NCBI RefSeq assembly: GCF_000227135.1
Contig: NC_018261.1
Location: 1,498,355-1,562,354 of the forward strand
Length of the DNA stretch: 64,000 bases
From: Leishmania donovani
Lineage: Eukaryota > Euglenozoa > Kinetoplastea > Trypanosomatida > Trypanosomatidae
Direction of reading: 5' to 3'
In this document: one piece after another, positions 31,493-42,084 of the stretch
Numbering within the stretch: the first letter of the stretch is position 1
How the letters are laid out: each line of letters starts with the position of its first letter
Made by a program: the position numbers and the translations under genes
Notes under the pieces: model-generated
Told to the model about the DNA's origin: nothing
The model's input: the letters and a program-made list of their open reading frames with translations, nothing else
Database searches by the model: none

Positions 31493-33925
31493 AAGCTCTC
31501 TTCGTGTCCTCGTGCGCCTCGCTGCGGCATCGACTCACCACAGCGGCAGGACATTCATCTACACCCGGTTTTTTTTTTGTTCACTAAAGGTGAGGAAGAG
31601 AGAGAGAAGGCAGCAACTGCACGCCGTCCGCTATTTCGGATCGTCTCATGCGGACGCCGATGTATTGGCGCGAACTCTCGCCGGCATCAAAGCATGCGCT
31701 TGATCGCAAGACATCATTGTCGGCGAAAACCACGGCGTGCTGAAAATACTCCATCCCCAAAGAAGAGACACGAGAGACGACAAGGAGAAAAGGTGGGAAT
31801 ATTTGATTCGAGCAACAACGACATCAGCGGATCATGCTCTTGAGCGCGCGCTTTCCCACCAACGCAGGCATGCGCGTGGCGAGGCGTGACGCTCCCGCCA
31901 CCACTCGCTCGATATTTTTTCTCTTGTCGCGGTGCAGCGGGGGCGGTTGGCATCCCGACCTAACGCGCAAAATCGAGAGGGACTTGCAAAAGGGTCAGCG
32001 TTGATGGCCGTCTCTGTTGACGTCGCTGTCAGCACATACGACCGTGCAGCATCGCGTGGGTGTGAGCCCCCACGCACTACACCTCGTCGCCTTCTGTTGC
32101 GCGTGCGCCTCTTTTGGCCCAAAGTCTCTCTCGCTCTCGCAAACACGCCTCTTCTTCGTCTTTATCCTTCTGTCGACCCCGTGGGTTTTATGCAACGGCT
32201 ATCACGGGTCTTGTGCCTGCGTATTCTATGGGCTCAAACTCCCGTGCGTTTTTCCTTTCGGCACTGTTGTGTGCTGTAACCTGTCCCTCGTACGCCGCGC
32301 ATCGCCTGCAAGTGCCGACCTACCGACGCAACCACCGCACCCCACACGCGTGCAAGAACGGCTGCGGCGCGGATCTATCACACGCGCTGAATCTTCTTGG
32401 GCGAGCGAGGAAAAGCACCATTCAAAGCAGGGGGCGGGCGGACGAACTGAGACGACGACTTCAAAGCAAGGGGGCAGCGACGTCTTTTGTCTATCGCGCC
32501 TCCTCATTGCCGACTCAGTGTATCTGCGACGTTGCCCTGCTCCACTGTGTATTACTCTCCCCAAGAAGTGAAAACAGCGATTTTTGTTTCGCCTGCAGCA
32601 CGCTGGTCGGCTCACTCATCACTTCCACCGCGCGCATACCCGCACACACGCCACCCACACTAGCCCGTATTTATTTCTCCCGCTTTCGTATCTGGGCATA
32701 CATACGCACAGAGTTCACGCCCGGGGCAACGCGGACGTCTGGGAGGCGCGTACCATCAAAACGGCAAAGCAAAGGAGCAATATCCTTTTCTCGTCTTCCT
32801 GCTTGACTTCCTGCCCCGTGCTCCGAGAACGGAGTCTACACCCCGGTACGCACCGCCTTTGCATCGTAAGCGGCGTGGTTGCTAAACTGATACACGAAAA
32901 CATACTCACACACACACACACACACAAAGAAAAGCGTCTCTGTGTGCGCAGGCCCGCGTGCGGGCCAACTAGGATATCCGTGCCACCTGCATTCTTCGGC
33001 TTCTATCCACCCCATCTGCACGCGACGTTCGCTGATTGAAGCAGGGAAAAAGAAAGAGACAACGTGAGACACAGAGCCGAAGAGACGCGCTCGGTGCTGT
33101 TCGCTGGCGCTGCTGCGGCGCCTTCGCCCATTTTTTCTGTGGTTGACTTTATTGGTGTAGGCCCACTCTATGCGCAACTCTCACGCATCAACGTGATTTT
33201 ATTTTGTCTGTTCGCGCAAGTGCTCTGAACGGCATCTGGCCGCGTGCCGTTCTTCTGCTTTTTTTTGGTTGTCTTTGCGTGTTTCTGGCCTCTCCCCCTC
33301 CTGCGCCCGGGAACACTAGAGGACGGAGAGGAGTCATCTCGTGTCTGGAGTCTGAAGTTTGCTGTGTTTGTGCGTGCGTGTGTGTCTCGTTCTCTGTTCC
33401 TTTTTTTTTCTCTTCCGACTATACGCCAGCGTCTTTTGATCTGCAGTCGCCGAGCACGCGCTTTCCCTCCCCGCGAGTTTTGTATCTTCTCCTGTTCTTG
33501 TTGTTCGTGTCTTATTTGCGGCGCCGCGCTGCCTGTCCGCTCTCGTGCCTCCTCATCTTTGGCTACGGATCTCTGTTGCCCTCGCTCTCGTCGCCTTGCT
33601 TGCTGTCTGACTTCGTTGTCTCGCGTGTGTTGTGACGCACCTTCCCGGCTTCTGCGCTTTCCAGCTTTCTCTCTTCTTCTCTCCCATCTATTGACACCGA
33701 CGCTCTCATCGCGAACGGCCCACTGTGTCTGCACCCGCCCCTCTCCTCCGTTGCCGTCTCACTTCCCTTTTGCCGTTTTACGGGTTCCCTGCCTTTCCTT
33801 GCCGCGTCTTCTCGGCTCTGTCGCGGCAGCGTCGGCCTGTCCAAGGCAGCCCGTGAAAGAGTCGTTACCGAGCCTTGACCGAGTGCCAGGTGCACGCGCG
33901 AGGACCCTCACGCCCTCACTCTCGC

Positions 33926-33957
33926 CGTCTTGTTTTTCGTTGTTGTTGTTGTTTCAG
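33926..33957 (+). promoter_or_regulatory. TOR3: Candidate spliced-leader acceptor of TOR3
   Basis: A T-rich tract with GTT repeats ends in GTTTCAG (AG at 33956-33957), a textbook trypanosomatid acceptor. Its use would give a 5' UTR of about 240 nt that includes an upstream ATG at 34149. Later AGs, after the CT-rich stretch near 34080-34097 or just before the start codon, are alternatives. Confidence 0.45.
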
Positions 33958-34197
33958 CCTGCGGTCGAACGAGCAACGTTGTGGCGGCTTGTGACAGTGT
34001 GGTGGTTGCGCCCGTTTCCGCCGCATTCGCGCGCAACTCCCGCTTATAGGCTCTAAATTTAACGAGGTGACGCTTGTAACTCTCTCCCTCTTACCGAGCG
34101 GTTGCGGGGTAGGCACGCCGCGCGGTGTAGTCCACCTCTCCCACGCACATGCACCAGCGGTTCGCCGGCGTCCACGCACGCACTGTAGCGACGCACA

Positions 34198-37100
34198 ATG
34201 GCAGAGACGCTGGCCCCCAACGACGTGGGTGGCATCTCCGTCACAAAGCTCTTCAGCAGCGATAGCACCGCCGCGTTGGGTCAGCAGCTCAGCTCCATCT
34301 TCTCGAATCTCAATAGCACGCCGAATGACCGACAGCAGCGCGCTGAGGAGTGCCTCAGCGCCTTGACAGACACCCTTTTCCTTCACGAAAACGAGCTTGG
34401 CGCGAACGAATCGCTACACGAGCGCATCATTTCTCTCATCGACGGCACCTTCTGCACCTCTGTTGACAAAGGATGTAGCTCTTTCCGCGTCGTCTTTGAC
34501 GTGAAGTGGAAGGATCAGCACGAGAAGAGAAATCGCTGCTTCGTTCTACTGCTGAGTCGCGCATTCAAGTGCACCACGCCGGAGGACTGCCTGAAAGTAA
34601 TTCAGTGCCTCGGCGAGGTACTCGAGGACAACATTCGCACGACGACAGACCTTTTAGCAGATAACGTGGAGCCGCTCCTCAGAGACCTCTTCGCGGCTGA
34701 CGTGCACCGCCGCACCGTCGCGTGTGAGGTGCTTGCCAAGATCGTTTCGACGACAACCTTCATCATTAAGCGAAACCCGACACTGCTGGAGCTTCTTACA
34801 TCATCGTGTGCGCCGCTGGTGACACTAAAGGATGCGATGGAAACTCGCAACCTGTGGCACCGCACGGCGCTCATCCGCCTTACCTCCGCTCTCGTGGAGA
34901 ACTGCTACGAGGTGACACCGGCAGTGGCGAAGGACGTGGCCGACCTCGTCTTTCGCTACATGCGCGCTGCGGAGGATGAGTCGCAGCTGGTCGGCGTTCT
35001 CTCCGCTCTCATTCACGTTGCCGTGACGCCAGCGTTTGTTTCGGCTCCGTGGGATTTGCCACAGCTGGTGCGCTTTCTCTGCGAGACGGACTGGTCTGTC
35101 TACGCCGTCGCCACTCGCGTCGCCGCCGTCGCTGCCATAAACAAAGTGGCCTTTTTTTTTTGCCAAGAGGAGAATGCCTGCTACGAGGCGCTGCGGACGC
35201 GTTCGCTGGAGTTCATCTCGTTGGACGACGCTGTGGAGGTGGTGACGGAGGGGCTCGAGCTTATAAAGGAGATGGAGGTGCTGGAGAGGGAGCTTCACTT
35301 GGGGACCGCCGTGGTGAACGCGCTCTGTGCGTGCATCCAGCGGCTGCCCCACGTGCCGATCATCTATGAGTTGCTGGAGCTCATTCGGGAACGCTACGGC
35401 GATCTCGAGGTGAAGCCGATCTATTCCCTCTTAGAAGGCTACCTAGACACCAAGCAGGAACTGCTGAACTTTGGCAAAGTGAACGCGCTGCTGCGCTTCG
35501 CTGGGTCGCGAATTCGCTTGGACGACCCACGGCTCGCACAGCTTCGCATCAACGTAGGCGCCAACCAACCGATTCCCGTAATACTGCATTCACTGCCGCT
35601 GCTGACAACGCTACAGCGGACGGAGCAGCTGCACGAGGTGCTGGAGATTCTCTCGCACGACGACCGAGGTGTGCGGCGCGTCGCTGTCTCCACAGCGCTG
35701 GAGCTGTGCGAGATCATGATGGAGCGCAACAAGTTTCGAAACGCCACGCCAAAGGGCGGCGTGCAACGCATGCAGTGGCTCGATGAAGAAGTCAGCAACG
35801 CGGTGGAGCGTGTGCTCGACGTCGCCGTGGCGGACCGCGACCCGGAGATTCGGCTTTGGGCGCTGCAGCACCTGACCGTGCCCTTCTTCCCGTACCTGTG
35901 TCTTTGCGACAACCTGGATGCCATCTTCATGGCACGCAACGACAACGACAAGGCAACACGGGACCAGGCGCTGACGCTGCTGTGCCAACTGCTCCCATAT
36001 CACCCGACGGTTGTACAGCCGCAGCTGCAGCGTGCGCAGGAGTACATGCTGCACGACGTCGCCACCATGGACGCGTCCGTGTCCTTTGCGGTGTGCAAGG
36101 CCGGCCTGCTGAAGATGTGTGTGGACCACGATGCCCTCCTCATTGAGAAAAGCACTGTCGAGGCGATTGTGCTGCGGCGTCTGGAGGCGCAGCCCTTCAT
36201 CTCTCGATCGCTCTCCATCGCTTTGCTGCAGCTCATTCGCTCGATCCTGGAGCGCACAGCCTCGCAACACCACTCCGACTTCCACTCGTTTTTACGGCCG
36301 CTCCTCCTCATCGTCAACGGCGGCGACTCGTGCACACGCCGCCGCGAGGCGTTGGAGACTCTGACGGCGTTCATTAGTCACATCACCAAGACGGACATTT
36401 CAGGGCTGAGTGAGGTGTACCGAGCGGTCGCCCGCATCATCCGTCGCGAGACGGAAGAGGAGGAGTCTGTGACGATCGCTGCCATGAAGGTGCTCAGCTC
36501 CATCGGGGCTGTGACCCCGGTGAAGATGCGCCACGTCTTCCGCATGGTGGAGTCGGACGAGATGGAAGAGGAGGAGGAGGTGGTGACGCCGGCACTGGCT
36601 CACTGCAAGCCGCGGCTGCGCATTTCCACGGATATGCCGGAGCGCTACCCCTCCACCGTGCTGTACTACCTCGTTCGCTCGCTGCAGCTTGCGTTGGATC
36701 CGAAGCAGCAGGTGGACACGCTGGTAGCGGTGCGGACGATGCTGCATGATGTGGAAGGCAAGGTCAAGCTCAACCTACTCACCCAGCTACTTCCGCAGCT
36801 GCAGACGTGGCTGCGCGATCCGGAGCGTGCGTTTCTGTACGAGACGGTGCTGGGCCTGATGAATGACCTCGCCATTCTGCTTTGTCAGTTTAAGGAGTCT
36901 GTAGCACCATCCGTCGGCCACGAGCTGCTCCGGTCTGTGCAAGCCTTCTGCCTTCTTCCGCAGGCGAGCCAGAAGCCTTTCAGCGCGTACGTTGTGCAAC
37001 TGCTCGACAGCCTGGCAAAAGGCATCCCGGCGCAGGAGATGCGGGACAACCGGTGGGCCATCGAGTTTATTCACCAGCGACTCTCGCAGAACAAGAACGA

Positions 37101-40100
37101 CCTTGACCTGGTGCACCGCGTTGTCAAGTCCCTCGAGTCCTTCATTGCAGTAATGCACGAGAAGGAGCTCCAGATGATCCTGCCCCACGTGCTGCAGTGC
37201 ATCGAGCCGGCGAAAGCATCTCCTGGCGGCAAGCTCTCCAAATCGAAAGACATCAACGACGCCTGCTTCGACTTCTTGAACTTTGTGATGGCGAAGCAGC
37301 TGACGCTTGTGAAGCACTGCTGTGCGCAGATTGTGCACACCATCATGTGGTACATTGAGCTGGCCGACAGCAATGAGGAGATGGATGTCGGCCTCAACAC
37401 GCTCGCGACGCTGGTGGACACGGTGAAGATGCCGGCGAAGCGATTTATCATGCCCATCGAGCGCGTGGCGGTGCGCAACGGCTTCCCGCCGCAGTACTTC
37501 GTGAACCTTGTGCAGAGCGCTGCCGGTGGTGCAAAGATCCGCATGACGACGTCGAACGGCACAGGCCTCAACCCGGACCGCCCCATTACGCTGGTGTCAC
37601 ACCTGCCGCGTCTGTCACAGGCCGAGTTTGAGCACGAGATGCGTAGCACGCCGCGCTCGGAGAACGTTCTCATCGACGTGCTAGACGTCCGCCACCACCA
37701 AGGCCAGACCATGATCGACTTCCGCTTTCACCCTGGCACGGACACGGCGGCGTGCTGCAACCTTTTCAGCCGCAAGGCCACCGACAACAAGTCCGCCATG
37801 CGCCGAAATTTGGGCATTCTGCGCGTGGAGCAGACGGAGGAGAGCCCACGGCCGGTCGGGGCGGATGTCATCAAGGCACTGGCGAACTTGCCGGTGGCGA
37901 AGACGAAGAAGCGAGAGCAGTCCTGGGTGTTGTGGCTGCACAACGCTACGGTGACGCTTCTGCGCAATTCTCCGTACGCCGTGTTGCGGGACACCTGCGC
38001 CGTCGCGGACCGCAACACGGAGCTGGCCAAGGATCTTTTTCCCTTCGCCGTGGCTGCCGTGTGCGGGCACCTCGAGACGCCGCTGCGGGCGCAGCTCATG
38101 GACATCTTTGACCGCGCGCTTGCTGCGGCACCTGCCGACGTGAAGCAGGGGCTCTTCTGCTTCGCCGAGTTCATGGAGAGCGAGCGCGATGATGACCGCG
38201 TGAAGCTTGTAAAGGTGATGCGAGAGAGTGTATTCAGCGTGGATCGCGAGTCGACCAGTCAGAAATTCGGCATCAACTACGACCAGGACCCGGAACGAGG
38301 TGTTATTGTGACGAAGCTGGCTCCAAACGGCCTCGGCGCCCGCGCCGGTGTTCCGATCGGGGCGCAGCTGCTCGCTATCAACGATATCCCGGTGCGTGCG
38401 GTCAGCGATATTCGGGGCCTCATTGAGGGACTGACGCACATTGAGCTTTTACTGTCGTACGAGGTGGAAGAGAAGACGAAATCGAAGCCGAAGCCGCTCA
38501 TGAACTTGGAGGTTCTGGCGTCGGTCGCCTTCAGTGGGGAGATGCACATCAAGGCCATCTACTTTAACGAGGTGCTCTTCGAGAGCCTCTCCAGCAAAAT
38601 CTGCAAAATTACGGACCGCAAGGACAGCCAGATGCGCCGCGTCATGACGATTGCCGAGGATCTAATTCAGTATTACCGGCACTTGAACATGACTATGACA
38701 GCCAACGGGCTGTTGAAGACACTCACGCGCAAATTTTCCGATGAAATCTTTGCACCGGAGCAGTTCGGCTTCGAGGAGATCGCGTCGTTGGAGCAGCTGA
38801 ACTGGTGGAGCGAGGCGCTGCGGCGATACGAGGCGCGCATGGCCAGCTTCGGCGCCCGTTACCTCGAGGTGGCGTCGCTTGTGGGCGTGCTGCGGTGTGA
38901 GCAGGCGCTGGGGCACTCGAGCCGCGTGCAGGAGCTCGCCGAGCAGTACTGGGAACAGCTGCCGGCCGACGCGCAGCGAGAGGTGGCACCGTTCCGAGCT
39001 AAGGCAGCCTTCTGCCTTGGGGCCTGGGACACCTTTGATGCGCTGGCGTTAGACAAGCGCATGCAGAGCTGCTTCGGCGTCGTCGAGCGCTGCGCCGCAC
39101 TGTTTCGGGCTGAGTGCCACGACGAGCTCTTGCGGTACACAGACAAGGTGCGCGAGTCGATGCTCGAGTCCTTCGCCGACTCGCTGAACGAGAACTACAA
39201 CCGCGCGTACGAGGGCATGACGCGTCTGCAGCACTTGCGCCATTTCGAAGAACTCGTCTCATTCACCACGGCTTGCGAGGAGCGGCAGGCACTGCTGAAG
39301 CGCGTGTGGCATCGCCGGCTCGTGCAGATGTCCTCCCGGCCGGACGACCTCATGACGGTGCTCTCCATCAACTCCCTTGTGCTCGAGCCGGAGGACGACC
39401 TGCACTCGTACGTGTATGTAATCCGATGCCTGTGCAAGTCACAGTGGTTCTCCCACGCGGAGCACCTCCTGCAACGGCTGCTGCGTGAGAACGCCTCTCT
39501 CGAGGTCCTATGCGAGTGCGACCCGGAGCTGATCCACACCTACATCAAGTACGTGTACCTCGCCAAGGACAAGCACGGAGCGTACGTGGAGCTGAAGAAC
39601 ATCCTGTCCGCCGTCGAGGTCGACCCCGAAGACCCGCGAGCCGAGATGTGGGGACAGTGCTGGCTGCTGCTGGGCGAGTGGACCATGTATCTCTTCCCCG
39701 ATTGCGGCGAGGAGGCCATCAAGGAGCTCATGTGCGCCACGGAGTTGGGCCCCAACAGCGCCGCCGCCTTCCATTCGCTCGGCATTCTGCACTGCGATCT
39801 CGCCCGAGACCCGAGCACACAGGGCGAGGTGCAGAACAATCACCTGATCTGCTGCATCAACTCCCTTTTCAAATCCATTCAGCTGTGCAACGACGTACCG
39901 GGCAGCCTCGTGATGCAGGATGTACTACGCATTCTCTCCGTCTGGTTCGCCAACAGCAGCATACGAGAGATCAATGAGGCAGTGCATCACGGCGTGCAGG
40001 TGGTGGCGGACCACGTGTGGCTGAACGTGGTGCCACAGCTCATTGCCCGCATCGGCATAGAGGCCCGCTACGCCCGAGCCATCCTGACCGACCTGCTCAT

Positions 40101-42084
40101 TCGCGTAGGGTCACAGTACTCCCACGCCCTCATCTACCCTCTCACGGTGGCCGAGAAGTCGCCAGACGCGGTGCGGCGGCACATGGCAGAGCGCGTAATC
40201 ATGGGCATGCGCAACATCCCAGAGAACGACCGCATTGTCAAGGAGGCGTCCTTAGTGAGCAACGAAATGGTGCGCATCGCCATTTTGTGGACAGAGAAGT
40301 GGCACGCGGCGATTCAGCAGGCGGCCTACAAGCCAAACAACACAGCCGCTATCTTCTCCATGTTGCAGCCTCTGTACGCGGAGCTCGACCGCGCCTCCAC
40401 CCCAAACGAGCTCAGCTTCAGGTGCAACTTCGGGCAAACGCTGCGCCGCGCCAAGGTGGCCCTGGAGGAGGCAAAGACGGAGGAGGCGTGGGGGTTCTTG
40501 CGGCAGGTGTACGCGCAGCTGCGCCGCGGCGTGCTAGAGCGTCGGCTGTACATGAGCGACGTCTCGCCGACGCTGGATGGCATTCAAGACAGTATTGTGG
40601 CAGTGCCCGGCACCTTTGAGCATGACAAACCCCTCATCACAATTCTCAAGTTCCACAGCCGGGTATACGTGATGCCGTCCAAGCAGAAGCCGCGCCGCAT
40701 CGGCCTCGACGCGTCCGATGGCAAAAAGTACCGCTTCTTACTCAAGGGCCACGAGGATATGCGGCAGGATGAGCGCGTCATGCAGTTCATTCGGCTCATC
40801 GATACCATCTTCCAGTCCGATAACGCGGCGAGTGCGATTGGACTGAGCATCCCGCAGTACGCTGTGATTCCGCTCACCGACAACGTCGGCGTCGTCGGGT
40901 GGGTGGAGAACACAGAGACGATCTACAAGATGCTGGAGACGTACAGGCAGGCACACGAGGTTTCCATCTACGAGGAGGTCAACCTCATCATGAAGAAAGG
41001 TGGGCTGGACACAATCGAGGACTACCACCGGCTGCCAAAGCAGCAGCGAAAGGCGCTGCTGAACTACGCGATGGAGAACACGCCAAAGAACGAGCTGCGC
41101 CACATCTTCTGGGATCACAACGACACGTGTGAGCAGTGGCTGAGCTACCGCCAGACTTACGGCCAGACGCTGGCGGCCATGTCTATGGTCGGCTACGTGC
41201 TCGGCCTCGGTGACCGCCATCTCAACAACCTGATGCTGCAAGGCAACGGGACGGTGGTCCACATCGACTTTGGCGACTGCTTCGAGGTGGCCATGCATCG
41301 CGCCCTCTACGCCGAGGCTGTTCCGTTCCGCCTGACACGTCTGCTCGTGTGCGCTCTCGGCATCACCGGCGTAGATGGTCTTTACCGCATGACATGCGAG
41401 CTGGCCATGAAAAACCTTCACCGCCACAGCGAGAACCTGCTGTCCATTCTCGAGGCCTTCATCTACGACCCTATCATCAACTGGCGACTCAACACGGTCA
41501 ACGATGTCACGGAGAAGTCCGGGTCCAAGTCGGCGCAGCAGGAGAGCAGCAACGGCGGCACCGCTGCTCTCGCAGGCGAGACGGCTGCGGCGGCCTGCTT
41601 GGGGGTCGACGACGCAGCACAAGCGGAGGCCAAACCTGTTGCGATGCAGCTGTCCAAGTCCGTTTCGAAGCCGGTGCCGCACTCTGCCTTGCCAGGGGAG
41701 AGCCAGATGTTCGAGAATGGTGAGGAGACGCGCAACCAGCAAGGAGACTTGGCTCTAGCACGGGTGCAGGCGAAGCTCACCGGCCAAGATTTTGGCGTGG
41801 TGAACAGTTCCTTCTCTATGATGCGCTCCTCGCGCCGTCTCGAGGCTGGCGGCTCCCAGCCGCAGGGGTCATCGTGGGGCTCGAACAGTCTCGCCGGCTT
41901 CACCGACTCGCCGAAGGACTCGTTCGCAGCGCCGCTCCTCACCACCTACCTCTCCCTCCGTGTGTTGAACGGGGGTGCGGAGAGCCTCGACGTGCCGCAC
42001 CAGGTCGACCGCCTCATTCAAGAGGCGACGAGCCTCGACAACTTGTCCGACGCGTTTCTCACCGGCTGGGCACCCTTCTGGTAG
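34198..42084 (+). CDS. TOR3: TOR3: PDZ-containing TOR-family (PIKK) protein kinase
   Basis: A complete protein of 2628 residues. Residues 1 to about 1340 are alpha-helical HEAT-type repeats. A PDZ domain sits at about 1345-1426 (FGINYDQDPERGVIV, then GARAGVPIGAQLLAIND). A FAT region follows to about 2010, then an FRB-like bundle (VRIAILWTEKWHAAI, about 2023-2115). The PI3K-like kinase domain has LKGHEDMRQDERVMQF, catalytic GLGDRHLNNLML (about 2336) and HIDFGDCFEV (about 2355). A Ser/Ala-rich insert lies at about 2430-2590, and the protein ends in a FATC domain with GWAPFW at the terminus. A PDZ inside a TOR kinase identifies the trypanosomatid TOR3 / TOR-like 1. Published work links it to acidocalcisome biogenesis, polyphosphate and infectivity in Leishmania. 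FRB positions that contact FKBP-rapamycin are changed: the Ser2035 equivalent is Ala, and the Tyr2105/Phe2108 equivalents are Arg/Tyr. No break is seen in the frame. Confidence 0.96.
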   Translation: MAETLAPNDVGGISVTKLFSSDSTAALGQQLSSIFSNLNSTPNDRQQRAEECLSALTDTLFLHENELGANESLHERIISLIDGTFCTSVDKGCSSFRVVFDVKWKDQHEKRNRCFVLLLSRAFKCTTPEDCLKVIQCLGEVLEDNIRTTTDLLADNVEPLLRDLFAADVHRRTVACEVLAKIVSTTTFIIKRNPTLLELLTSSCAPLVTLKDAMETRNLWHRTALIRLTSALVENCYEVTPAVAKDVADLVFRYMRAAEDESQLVGVLSALIHVAVTPAFVSAPWDLPQLVRFLCETDWSVYAVATRVAAVAAINKVAFFFCQEENACYEALRTRSLEFISLDDAVEVVTEGLELIKEMEVLERELHLGTAVVNALCACIQRLPHVPIIYELLELIRERYGDLEVKPIYSLLEGYLDTKQELLNFGKVNALLRFAGSRIRLDDPRLAQLRINVGANQPIPVILHSLPLLTTLQRTEQLHEVLEILSHDDRGVRRVAVSTALELCEIMMERNKFRNATPKGGVQRMQWLDEEVSNAVERVLDVAVADRDPEIRLWALQHLTVPFFPYLCLCDNLDAIFMARNDNDKATRDQALTLLCQLLPYHPTVVQPQLQRAQEYMLHDVATMDASVSFAVCKAGLLKMCVDHDALLIEKSTVEAIVLRRLEAQPFISRSLSIALLQLIRSILERTASQHHSDFHSFLRPLLLIVNGGDSCTRRREALETLTAFISHITKTDISGLSEVYRAVARIIRRETEEEESVTIAAMKVLSSIGAVTPVKMRHVFRMVESDEMEEEEEVVTPALAHCKPRLRISTDMPERYPSTVLYYLVRSLQLALDPKQQVDTLVAVRTMLHDVEGKVKLNLLTQLLPQLQTWLRDPERAFLYETVLGLMNDLAILLCQFKESVAPSVGHELLRSVQAFCLLPQASQKPFSAYVVQLLDSLAKGIPAQEMRDNRWAIEFIHQRLSQNKNDLDLVHRVVKSLESFIAVMHEKELQMILPHVLQCIEPAKASPGGKLSKSKDINDACFDFLNFVMAKQLTLVKHCCAQIVHTIMWYIELADSNEEMDVGLNTLATLVDTVKMPAKRFIMPIERVAVRNGFPPQYFVNLVQSAAGGAKIRMTTSNGTGLNPDRPITLVSHLPRLSQAEFEHEMRSTPRSENVLIDVLDVRHHQGQTMIDFRFHPGTDTAACCNLFSRKATDNKSAMRRNLGILRVEQTEESPRPVGADVIKALANLPVAKTKKREQSWVLWLHNATVTLLRNSPYAVLRDTCAVADRNTELAKDLFPFAVAAVCGHLETPLRAQLMDIFDRALAAAPADVKQGLFCFAEFMESERDDDRVKLVKVMRESVFSVDRESTSQKFGINYDQDPERGVIVTKLAPNGLGARAGVPIGAQLLAINDIPVRAVSDIRGLIEGLTHIELLLSYEVEEKTKSKPKPLMNLEVLASVAFSGEMHIKAIYFNEVLFESLSSKICKITDRKDSQMRRVMTIAEDLIQYYRHLNMTMTANGLLKTLTRKFSDEIFAPEQFGFEEIASLEQLNWWSEALRRYEARMASFGARYLEVASLVGVLRCEQALGHSSRVQELAEQYWEQLPADAQREVAPFRAKAAFCLGAWDTFDALALDKRMQSCFGVVERCAALFRAECHDELLRYTDKVRESMLESFADSLNENYNRAYEGMTRLQHLRHFEELVSFTTACEERQALLKRVWHRRLVQMSSRPDDLMTVLSINSLVLEPEDDLHSYVYVIRCLCKSQWFSHAEHLLQRLLRENASLEVLCECDPELIHTYIKYVYLAKDKHGAYVELKNILSAVEVDPEDPRAEMWGQCWLLLGEWTMYLFPDCGEEAIKELMCATELGPNSAAAFHSLGILHCDLARDPSTQGEVQNNHLICCINSLFKSIQLCNDVPGSLVMQDVLRILSVWFANSSIREINEAVHHGVQVVADHVWLNVVPQLIARIGIEARYARAILTDLLIRVGSQYSHALIYPLTVAEKSPDAVRRHMAERVIMGMRNIPENDRIVKEASLVSNEMVRIAILWTEKWHAAIQQAAYKPNNTAAIFSMLQPLYAELDRASTPNELSFRCNFGQTLRRAKVALEEAKTEEAWGFLRQVYAQLRRGVLERRLYMSDVSPTLDGIQDSIVAVPGTFEHDKPLITILKFHSRVYVMPSKQKPRRIGLDASDGKKYRFLLKGHEDMRQDERVMQFIRLIDTIFQSDNAASAIGLSIPQYAVIPLTDNVGVVGWVENTETIYKMLETYRQAHEVSIYEEVNLIMKKGGLDTIEDYHRLPKQQRKALLNYAMENTPKNELRHIFWDHNDTCEQWLSYRQTYGQTLAAMSMVGYVLGLGDRHLNNLMLQGNGTVVHIDFGDCFEVAMHRALYAEAVPFRLTRLLVCALGITGVDGLYRMTCELAMKNLHRHSENLLSILEAFIYDPIINWRLNTVNDVTEKSGSKSAQQESSNGGTAALAGETAAAACLGVDDAAQAEAKPVAMQLSKSVSKPVPHSALPGESQMFENGEETRNQQGDLALARVQAKLTGQDFGVVNSSFSMMRSSRRLEAGGSQPQGSSWGSNSLAGFTDSPKDSFAAPLLTTYLSLRVLNGGAESLDVPHQVDRLIQEATSLDNLSDAFLTGWAPFW

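Larger units (their letters stand above)
29991..34197. other. Long intergenic region with a SIDER2 copy, upstream of TOR3
   Basis: About 4.2 kb without a supported gene. It contains (CA)n runs at about 30816-30836 and 32906-32926, a SIDER2-like element at about 31004-31492, and very T/C-rich DNA from about 33230 to 33960 leading to TOR3. The open frames that run through the T/C-rich parts are Ser/Leu/Phe/Pro strings typical of pyrimidine-rich UTR, not proteins. Confidence 0.6.

Noticed and set aside
33204..34056. Overlapping frames of 140-270 codons just upstream of TOR3
   Set aside because: These are Ser/Leu/Cys/Phe-rich translations of the pyrimidine tracts used for trans-splicing, not proteins.
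40738..41742. Minus-strand frame opposite the TOR3 kinase domain
   Set aside because: The + strand carries catalytic motifs in perfect register; the antisense frame is a by-product.
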